Position numbers and translations under genes: made by a program. The notes beneath the pieces are model-generated. The model was not told where the DNA came from. It saw nothing but the letters and a program-made list of their open reading frames with translations, and did not search any database. This document shows positions 6,644-11,575 of a stretch of DNA of 11,575 nt, one piece after another; position 1 is the stretch's first letter, and each line of letters begins with the position of its first letter. The stretch comes from Actinomyces sp. ICM47 (lineage in GTDB: Bacteria > Actinomycetota > Actinomycetes > Actinomycetales > Actinomycetaceae): NCBI RefSeq assembly GCF_000278725.1, contig NZ_ALCA01000012.1, positions 1 through 11,575 on the forward strand. Reading direction: 5' to 3'.

Positions 6644-7694
6644 AAGTCCTGGTGTAGAAGCGGCGAAGAGGGCCATCACACCGTTTCGAGGGCAGTTTCC
6701 ACAGGAAACGGAACTCGGGAGCGGGGATCATAGGCCCCAGGATACGGCTCAGTCTGACGCGCAGTTCCTCCCAATCATTGTAGTCGGGCCAACTGACTCG
6801 GATCACCTGCCAGCCTGCATCTCGGAGATTTTGGTCGCGCATGACCCAGTTACGTTTTGCCTGTTCGAATTCATCGCGCGTCTCACCAAGTTTCGTGACT
6901 CCGTCGAACTCAATGATGATGTGGAGATCCTCGATCAGGAGGTCGACATAGTAGTGATACCCGTGAACACCGATGTGGACTTGCGTGTGAACTGTGAAGG
7001 GACAGATAGAACGAACGATCCATAAGAGTGCGGCTTCTGCAACATTGGCGCAACCCGGATCGATCGCCGACAGTATTGAACGAGCGCGACGATACCCGCG
7101 TACCCGTCCGGCCCGGTCGAGTCGCGCGAGGAGGTCGGTCCGGATTTCCTCGGCGCGTTGTCGGCACTCGTCTTGATGAAACATGGAGAAATGGCTCCAG
7201 GAGTTCAGTGCCATGCATCCCAGGACGAATGCTTCCAGAGGGTCCTCATGAAGCGCGCAACGAACGAGAGCATCGTAAGGGTGCTCCGTGACCAATCCGT
7301 CCACGGTGGCGCGTGTTGTGGAGAGGGGAGGGAACGGTGAACACGACACCGATGTTTCTGGAACAGTTGTTGAACCGACGCAACAGGACGGCAACGTCGA
7401 GGTGCACCGTCGGTGGGGGCGATAGATGGTGATCGTTGGATTCTGGGCCCACCCGTGGATGCCTATGAGACGTAGGCAGCTGGTCCCCACGAAGACGGGT
7501 GCTTGTTCGTGCGAGGCGTTGACGGCGTGCAAACGGGCGCGGGCCACGGCATCCCACACCTCCCAGGGACCGGCTGACGCAGCATCGAGGGGGATCACTG
7601 CGCCTACCCCGCGCATGATGCGAACTGTCGTTGTATCGGGGCAATGGCACGTCGTTTCTGGGGGCAGGGTGATGAGGATTGGCATCTGTGTCAT
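6612..7694 (-). CDS. DUF559-like PD-(D/E)XK nuclease-fold protein, repeat-bracketed
   Basis: The C-terminal part has the DUF559/Vsr-type endonuclease fold: AEAALLWIVRS (219-229, possible Glu220), YYVDLLIEDLHIIIEFDGVTK (248-268, Asp251, Glu262, Asp264, Lys268), then a helix with WVMRDQNLRDAGWQVIRVSW (283-302). The N-terminal region (RIMRGVGAVIP, WDAVARARLHAV, then PVFVGTSCLRLIGIHG) resembles the widespread actinobacterial DUF559 proteins whose N-terminus is AbiEi-like. The family's role is not settled; defence or mobile-element housekeeping is often suggested. The start is uncertain. ATG 7694 has GGAGGA 10 nt upstream and is preferred; ATG 7769 (AGGGGG 2 nt away) would add 25 residues; GTG 7823 lies inside the repeat. 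The last eight residues, IGNQHADR, are encoded by the left repeat. GC is clearly lower than in the neighbours (29 of 60 and 31 of 60 in two 60-nt stretches counted here, against 39 of 60 in part of rsgA), suggesting transfer. Confidence 0.75.
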   Translation of the reverse strand: MTQMPILITLPPETTCHCPDTTTVRIMRGVGAVIPLDAASAGPWEVWDAVARARLHAVNASHEQAPVFVGTSCLRLIGIHGWAQNPTITIYRPHRRCTSTLPSCCVGSTTVPETSVSCSPFPPLSTTRATVDGLVTEHPYDALVRCALHEDPLEAFVLGCMALNSWSHFSMFHQDECRQRAEEIRTDLLARLDRAGRVRGYRRARSILSAIDPGCANVAEAALLWIVRSICPFTVHTQVHIGVHGYHYYVDLLIEDLHIIIEFDGVTKLGETRDEFEQAKRNWVMRDQNLRDAGWQVIRVSWPDYNDWEELRVRLSRILGPMIPAPEFRFLWKLPSKRCDGPLRRFYTRTSRIGNQHADR

Positions 7695-7801
7695 GGCTGC
7701 AGTGTCCTCCCGGAAACGGTGCTCAGAAAAGCGCTCGGCGAGGACCTGTGGATAGTAGCGACACGTCATATCCCCCTGTGGATGGCGCTGAGGGTTGTGG
7801 A

Positions 7802-7904
7802 CGCGGATAGGTTGCGCCTTCACGGATAGGTTATGCGCTCGCGGATAGGTTAATAAGCTATCCGCGTGTTCGTTACCTATCCGCGTGCTGGTTTCCTATC
7901 CGCG
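7802..7904. repeat. 103-bp direct repeat, right copy: six-site 19-bp-pitch element
   Basis: This matches 6541-6643 at 99 of 103 positions, offset by 1261 bp; identity ends abruptly on both sides. Forward GGATAGG cores start at 7805, 7824 and 7843; inverted cores start at 7857, 7876 and 7895, again every 19 bp. Here the central palindrome is perfect: CGCGGATAG, a 9-nt loop, CTATCCGCG. It sits directly upstream of the nuclease gene, so it could carry or block that gene's promoter. Confidence 0.95.
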
Positions 7905-7909
7905 TAGAA

Positions 7910-7960
7910 AGCCCGCACGTGAGACCCACACCGGTAGCCCGCACGTGAGGCTCACGCTGG
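7910..7960. repeat. 26-bp tandem repeat (two units)
   Basis: AGCCCGCACGTGAG occurs at 7910-7923 and again at 7936-7949, exactly 26 bp apart, each followed by a similar C-rich tail. Each unit holds the palindrome CACGTG, and the second unit adds CGTGAG-G-CTCACG, an inverted repeat. It begins six bases after the right 103-bp repeat. The rest of the gap to the hydrolase, 7961-8109, shows no gene; TATCCT at 8042-8047 is a possible -10 without a clear -35. Confidence 0.7.
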
Positions 7961-8109
7961 ACGTGCACACGCCCTGCCACCTGAGTGCTGGGACCCGTTG
8001 GAACCTCACTCCGGGCACACGAAGTCGCACTCCGCGCGGCGTATCCTGGTAGCTGTTCGGTGCACATGGTCGCGACGGCCACGGGCGCAGCCCACACAAA
8101 GGAGTTGGA

Positions 8110-8994
8110 ATGTCCGTCCAGATGCGTCTTGTCCACACTCGCATGGGAATGACACCGCCGGCGCTGCACAGCGAGGAATCGGCGCGCGAAATGGCGCTGC
8201 ACGCCCCGCAGCCCAGCCCCATGCCAGCGCGCATGCGCGCCCGCTTCACGGCGACCACCGACGGCGGCGTGATCCGTGTGCTCCCCAAGCGGGGCCTGCG
8301 CTCGGGTGGGGTCCTCGTCTTCTTGCACGGCGGTGCCTACGTGTATCCGCTGGTCGAGGGGCAGTGGGGCGTTGTCGAGGGACTCATCGACCGCACGGGC
8401 CTGCCCGTCATTATTCCTGACTACCCGCTCGCCCCCAAACACGCGGCGACCGACGCATTCGACGTCGTCCAGCCCATCATTGACGAGGCCCAGGCTGAGT
8501 TCGGCCGAGTCATCCTCTTCGGCGACTCCGCCGGGGGCGGCCTGGCTATTTCTCTGGCGATGCAGCGACGGGACGCGGGAGCGCGTCAGGTGGACGGCCT
8601 CGTCCTGTACGCGCCGTGGGTGGACGTCACGATGACGAACCCGGCGATCACGGACGTGCAGCGCCTCGACAAGATCCTGCGTGTACCCGGGCTGGCGTGG
8701 GCGGGACGCGCGTGGGCGGGGGACCTGGACCCCGCAGATCCGCGTGTCAGCCCACTGTACGGCGACCTTTCCGCGCTGCCGCCAATGCTTATCTTTCAGG
8801 GCGACGCCGACATCCTGGGGCCCGACACGATTGAGTTTGCGCGCGCTGCTGCCCGCGCCGGCGTGGACGTGCGCCTGCGCGTGGAGCCGGGAGGCTTCCA
8901 CGTCTACGTCCTCTCCGTCCCCTTCATTCCCGAGGCCGTGGCCGCCCTGGACCGCAGCGCTCGCTTCGTGACGGGGATTCTCAGGAGCCGCTGA
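8110..8994 (+). CDS. alpha/beta hydrolase, hormone-sensitive-lipase (family IV) type esterase
   Basis: This 294-residue esterase/lipase-like enzyme should hydrolyse carboxylic esters; the substrate is unknown. The oxyanion-hole motif is HGGAYVYP (73-80, HGG). The nucleophile elbow is GDSAGGG (138-144, Ser140). The acid is Asp232 or Asp234 in GDADIL (231-236), and His264 is in GGFHVY (261-266). IPDYPLAPKH (102-111) is the characteristic strand after the HGG motif. The N-terminal 45 residues form the expected cap helices. There is no signal peptide, so it is likely cytoplasmic. ATG 8110 has a strong AAAGGAG (8098-8104) with a 5-nt spacer. It stands alone, facing the convergent membrane-protein genes across a strong hairpin. 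The triad is complete, so activity is likely. Confidence 0.9.
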   Translation: MSVQMRLVHTRMGMTPPALHSEESAREMALHAPQPSPMPARMRARFTATTDGGVIRVLPKRGLRSGGVLVFLHGGAYVYPLVEGQWGVVEGLIDRTGLPVIIPDYPLAPKHAATDAFDVVQPIIDEAQAEFGRVILFGDSAGGGLAISLAMQRRDAGARQVDGLVLYAPWVDVTMTNPAITDVQRLDKILRVPGLAWAGRAWAGDLDPADPRVSPLYGDLSALPPMLIFQGDADILGPDTIEFARAAARAGVDVRLRVEPGGFHVYVLSVPFIPEAVAALDRSARFVTGILRSR

Positions 8995-9015
8995 GGCCGC
9001 GTGTTTCACGAACGT

Positions 9016-9052
9016 TCCACGGCCTCGTCGGTGGAAGGGACGAGGCCGTGGA
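9016..9052. terminator. strong hairpin between convergent genes, without a T-run
   Basis: TCCACGGCCTCGTC (9016-9029) and GACGAGGCCGTGGA (9039-9052) form a perfect 14-bp stem with a 9-nt loop. It lies midway between the hydrolase stop and the opposing stop at 9080. Neither side has a T-run, so it would be a U-less bidirectional terminator. A 17-nt palindrome, GCTCACTT-C-AAGTGAGC (9078-9094), overlaps the end of the opposing gene. Confidence 0.65.
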
Positions 9053-9079
9053 CGAGACGCGGGGAAGCTGCGGTGAGGC

Positions 9080-10075
9080 TCACTTCAAGTGAGCGTCATT
9101 AATCACCCAGGAGTAGTAGTAGACGCTCATGGTGACGGAAGTCGTCCCCGGACTCTTGATACAGGCGTCGTCGAGGACCCTGTTAATGGTGCTGCGATCC
9201 CGGAAGTATTCGTCGCGCACGTTTGTCTGATGCGTCGTGCCGTCAGTTAGGGTCATCGTGAAACGATGGATGATCACGGTGTAGCTGCCGGCGTAGCGGC
9301 CTCGTGAACGTGACTCCGTGCGTTCCTTGTGGGTGCACGAGGCGACGGTGACGGTCTGCGGGCCGGTGGCCAGGTCGAGGGCGACGGGTGTTCCGTAGGC
9401 CAACGTGTTGAAGGCGCTGGGAATCAGAATGATGACGGGCAACGCCAGGTACGCCAGTCGCGCATGAATGCCCATGACCTGTCCGGCGCGCTCAGCTCTC
9501 GCGAAGCGATCGAACGCCCAGGTGATGGCACCTATGCACGCGAGCATGATGAGGAATGCAACAGCGTAGACGATCGCGAGCCAACTGATCCTGTTCGGCC
9601 CGTGAACCGGGTTATCGCCCTCCCTGAACAACGCAATCGCGACTGCAACAAGAGTGAATACGACGAGTATCTTGTAGCTGAAATCCCTGTCCTCAGCGTC
9701 GGTTGCAGGCGGGATGGCGTCAGGCAAGGGCGTGCTCACGAGGGGGGACCGTCGTGGTGGCTGCCGTCGGTTCATGTCTGCGGGGTGTCGCGCGGCAGTC
9801 CTCGGAATGGCGCGACGTCGAGCACCCTTCCCGTGTCGGCCTCGTCTCTCGTGACGCCTGCGCCTGTCGCGGACCGCGAAGCGGATCGAACAAAAGAGGG
9901 CACATCCGATGAGCGAGATGAGGATAATCGCAGCGCTGGCCGTGAGCGCACGGGGGATACCGGGCCGCGAGATCCACGCGATTCGAATGATCACGGCGCA
10001 GGCGACGGCCGCAAGATTTCCCACGCACACCACGACCGCAGTGCGTGAGAGGAAGGGGTCGCGGTGAGAAGGCAT
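9080..10075 (-). CDS. multi-pass membrane protein, paralog of the upstream gene, function unknown
   Basis: I do not recognise the family. This 331-residue protein has five hydrophobic segments (about 12-34, 44-65, 134-150, 164-186 and 205-225) and a C-terminal soluble domain of about 100 residues. From residue 130 on it parallels the neighbour encoded just upstream: a helix pair, a third helix, then GPQTVTVASC (238-247), TMTLTDGTTHQT (273-284), DDACI (302-306) and a final SVYYYSWVI. Cys247 and Cys305 align with the neighbour's Cys268 and Cys328 and could form a disulfide outside the membrane. Residues 1-100 are extra: another helix pair ending in an Arg-rich stretch. ATG 10075 follows the neighbour's TAG after 6 nt with AGGA overlapping that stop, so they form an operon. 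An internal Met101 would remove the extra part but lacks a clear ribosome site. Confidence 0.75.
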   Translation of the reverse strand: MPSHRDPFLSRTAVVVCVGNLAAVACAVIIRIAWISRPGIPRALTASAAIILISLIGCALFCSIRFAVRDRRRRHERRGRHGKGARRRAIPRTAARHPADMNRRQPPRRSPLVSTPLPDAIPPATDAEDRDFSYKILVVFTLVAVAIALFREGDNPVHGPNRISWLAIVYAVAFLIMLACIGAITWAFDRFARAERAGQVMGIHARLAYLALPVIILIPSAFNTLAYGTPVALDLATGPQTVTVASCTHKERTESRSRGRYAGSYTVIIHRFTMTLTDGTTHQTNVRDEYFRDRSTINRVLDDACIKSPGTTSVTMSVYYYSWVINDAHLK

Positions 10076-10081
10076 GTCGTC

Positions 10082-11146
10082 CTATTTGATCCGCGCCTCG
10101 ACGATAATCCAGGTGTTGCGATAGACCATCATGCTCAACGACGCCGATCCCGAACGGCGGGAGCAGGCCTCGTACAGGACGCCGGGCAGGCCGCCCTCAT
10201 GCGTGATGTCTTCCGCGTGGTATCGCTCGAGCGTCGTGTGGTGGGTGGTGCCGTCATCGAGCGTGAACGTAAAGACGTTGTCGTACACGGTGGTGCTCGA
10301 GTAGCGGCGGCTTCTCTTCTCTGTTTTGTACTGCTCGTAACTGCACGACGTGACGGTCACGCTCTGCTGGCCGTCCGCGACGTCCATGGCGGCGGGGACC
10401 CCGTTGTAGAGCGCGTAGCCGGCGAGCACGACCGCGATGAGCGCAGAGAGATACAGGCCGTTGCGTCGTTTCGCCGCCTCCTCGAGCCTGCCCTGCGCGG
10501 TCACCTGCCGGATCCCTCGGCGCACCGCCGCTGAAAAGGGGAAGAATCCGAGTGCGAACAGGAACTCGACGGCGCTCGTGATAACGATCCAGTACAGTCG
10601 CTCCTCGCCGAACTCAAAGGAGTTTCCGATCATGATGACGAAGAGCAAGGGAACCAACGCGATGAGAAAAATGACGGTATAGGTGACCCATTTACGCTTA
10701 AATCGGGCTGCCTCCTCGGGCGTCTCGGCCGTGGGTGCCTGTTGGCCGTTTGGCGCACTGGCGGGCATCTGGTGGCCGCTCAGCGCCTCGGCGGGCACCT
10801 GTTGTCCGTTTTGCACCCCGCCAGGTGCCTGTTGGCCGTTTACCGCTCCGGCGGGCATCTGGTGGCCGCTCAGCGCCTCGGCGGGCGGGAATGCGCCGGG
10901 AGCCGGGTACGCGGGTGCCTGAGGTGAGCGGTACGCGGATGGCTGAGACGAGGGTGGCTGGGGCACCGGCGACGTGGGCATCTGGGGGCCTCCCGCGCTC
11001 TGCTGGTACGGGTTCCCCGGGTACGCGCCTCCCTGGTACGGGTTCCCCGGGTACGCGCCTCCCTGGTACGGGTTCCCCGGGTACGGGGGCACCTGGCTGG
11101 GGTAGGACGGATCGGAGGGGTTGGGGGAGGGGTATTGGTTGCTCAT
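10082..11146 (-). CDS. Pro/Gln/Gly-rich-tailed three-helix membrane protein, function unknown
   Basis: The 354-residue product has three parts. Residues 1-147 are a low-complexity tail: YPGNPYQGG repeats (22-48), then 10-residue units built on GHQMPA or GQQAP (89-139). Three helices follow at about 153-174, 184-204 and 230-248. The C-terminal soluble domain (about 250-354) has SVTVTSC (262-268), FTLDDGTTHHTT (294-305), YEACS (325-329) and a final NTWIIVEARIK. Tails of this kind are common on actinobacterial membrane proteins and face the cytoplasm. The tail-helix-domain order suggests the end domain is outside, with a possible Cys268-Cys328 disulfide. ATG 11146 (MSNQYPSP) is chosen as the natural start of the tail; upstream there is only a weak GAGA. 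The paralog at 9080-10075 follows 6 nt after the stop. It may be cotranscribed with the partial ATPase-like gene 61 nt upstream. Confidence 0.82.
   Translation of the reverse strand: MSNQYPSPNPSDPSYPSQVPPYPGNPYQGGAYPGNPYQGGAYPGNPYQQSAGGPQMPTSPVPQPPSSQPSAYRSPQAPAYPAPGAFPPAEALSGHQMPAGAVNGQQAPGGVQNGQQVPAEALSGHQMPASAPNGQQAPTAETPEEAARFKRKWVTYTVIFLIALVPLLFVIMIGNSFEFGEERLYWIVITSAVEFLFALGFFPFSAAVRRGIRQVTAQGRLEEAAKRRNGLYLSALIAVVLAGYALYNGVPAAMDVADGQQSVTVTSCSYEQYKTEKRSRRYSSTTVYDNVFTFTLDDGTTHHTTLERYHAEDITHEGGLPGVLYEACSRRSGSASLSMMVYRNTWIIVEARIK
10737..10886. repeat. degenerate 30-bp tandem repeats inside the membrane-protein gene
   Basis: About five units of 30 bp encode the 10-residue pattern ending in G(H/Q)Q.P. 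A 37-bp stretch recurs exactly at 10760-10796 and 10850-10886, 90 bp apart, which is three units. Units that keep the frame can be gained or lost without breaking the protein. Confidence 0.8.
11004..11085. repeat. near-perfect 30-bp tandem repeats (2.7 units) inside the membrane-protein gene
   Basis: Units start at 11004, 11034 and 11064; the first two are identical over 30 bp and the third matches for 22 bp. They encode the decapeptide GAYPGNPYQG on the minus strand. Near-identity at the DNA level points to recent slippage. Confidence 0.9.
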
Positions 11147-11207
11147 GCTGTCTCGCTGGTCGTGTGGATTGGTGGTGTCAAGGCCGTGGCCAGACGGACA
11201 CATCCAT

Positions 11208-11575
11208 CTATGCGGGCGGTGACTCACCAAGCGGCAGATGGACGCTGAGCGTCCACGTGCCTGCCTGGGCGTTGGTGTCCATGGTTCCACCCTGGCTTTC
11301 CGCGAGGGCGCGGATCTCGCCCATCGGTCGCTGGGCAAGGGTGTCGGCTTCGGTGCTGATGACTCTGATTGCCAGTGTGCAGTCGGTGTCAGTTGCGGCG
11401 CCGGACACTGTGATGGAGGCGAACTTGTCGAGTTCAGCGATGTGGGAGAGAACCAGGTAGATGATTTCGGCACCCACGGCGTCGCGGAAGCGACTCAGCG
11501 GAGTATATGCGGTGAACAGGTTGACGATGGCGAAGCCGGATTGCTGGGCGTGGGCGATGGCCCCGTCGATGGTCG
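11208..11575 (-). CDS. partial protein with a degenerate histidine-kinase-like ATPase domain (C-terminal 122 residues)
   Basis: The frame is open from the window edge to TAG at 11208-11210, so the start lies outside. The visible part resembles the ATP-binding domain of NarL-class sensor kinases. FRDAVGAEIIYLVLSHIAEL lies where the N-box helix would be, then an alternating hydrophobic strand (TLAIRVISTE), then GEIRALAESQGGTM and GTWTLSVHLPL, the usual GG.L...G..W.V..P ending. The key N-box Asn/His and the DxG box are not evident (HIAELDKFA and STEADT stand in their places), so catalytic activity is doubtful; it may be a divergent ATP-binding regulator or a dead domain. A GTG at 11477 exists but would cut the fold and has no good ribosome site. 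The membrane-protein gene follows after 61 nt on the same strand. Confidence 0.5.
   Translation of the reverse strand, partial: TIDGAIAHAQQSGFAIVNLFTAYTPLSRFRDAVGAEIIYLVLSHIAELDKFASITVSGAATDTDCTLAIRVISTEADTLAQRPMGEIRALAESQGGTMDTNAQAGTWTLSVHLPLGESPPA

Noticed and set aside
6541..7904. CRISPR array
   Set aside because: Cores are 7-11 bp with 8-bp gaps and inverted halves; CRISPR repeats are longer, all in one direction and separated by spacers of about 30 bp or more. No cas gene is present.
6541..7904. Ordinary insertion sequence with transposase
   Set aside because: The 103-bp copies are direct, not terminal inverted repeats. The encoded protein has a DUF559-type nuclease pattern, not a DDE or HUH transposase, and no target-site duplication was seen at the outer edges.
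7873..9009. 378-codon minus-strand ORF opposite the hydrolase, ending in the same IGNQHADR as the nuclease
   Set aside because: The body is antisense to a clear esterase; the shared C-terminus arises only because both frames run into a copy of the 103-bp repeat.
10735..11460. 241-codon plus-strand ORF with repetitive Gly/Thr/Pro protein
   Set aside because: It is the antisense reading of the 30-bp repeats in the membrane-protein gene; no ribosome site or domain.
1..11575. tRNA or rRNA genes
   Set aside because: No cloverleaf with a GTTCRANNC T-arm and CCA-side stem, and no rRNA-like conserved stretch, was found by eye on either strand.

Overview
The window looks like chromosomal DNA from a high-GC actinobacterium, most likely an Actinomycetaceae member (Schaalia/Actinomyces type). 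This is inferred from a SigR/SigH-type sigma factor with its RsrA-type zinc anti-sigma factor, a 24-residue bL37-like ribosomal protein gene, GTG starts with 4-nt GTGA overlaps, and GC-rich codon use. No database search was possible.

Layout. (1) 1-1829: the 5' part of sbcD (minus), a divergent class-I glutamine amidotransferase (plus), then a convergent four-helix membrane protein (minus) sharing a hairpin terminator with it. (2) 1986-4947: a tightly coupled minus-strand operon doxX-like > aroA > rsgA, with a GTGA overlap and a TGATG junction. (3) 5051-6348: a divergent stress block. A GGAATA-N16-GTT promoter, the form read by SigH/SigR itself, precedes the sigma gene, whose stop overlaps the GTG of the RsrA-like anti-sigma gene. 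A separate bL37 gene and a near-perfect intrinsic terminator follow. To my knowledge aroA/rsgA also lie near sigH/sigR in Mycobacterium and Streptomyces, so this looks like an old actinobacterial neighbourhood. (4) 6349-7960: an accessory island. A PD-(D/E)XK (DUF559-like) nuclease gene, lower in GC than its surroundings, is bracketed by two 103-bp direct repeats differing at only four positions. Each repeat holds three copies of a GGATAGG motif and three inverted copies, all on an exact 19-bp pitch. Other short repeats lie on both sides. (5) 8110-8994: an HSL-family alpha/beta hydrolase. (6) 9080-11575: a minus-strand group made of a partial, degenerate histidine-kinase-like ATPase domain and two paralogous membrane proteins of unknown function. 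One paralog carries a Pro/Gln/Gly-rich tail made of 30-bp DNA repeats.

How the genes work together: SbcD acts in DNA repair, AroA in the shikimate pathway and RsgA in 30S ribosome maturation. The sigma/anti-sigma pair should form a thiol-oxidative-stress switch that feeds back on its own promoter. The strongest candidate for something undescribed is the repeat-bracketed nuclease cassette; a mobile, defence or regulatory role for it is inference only.
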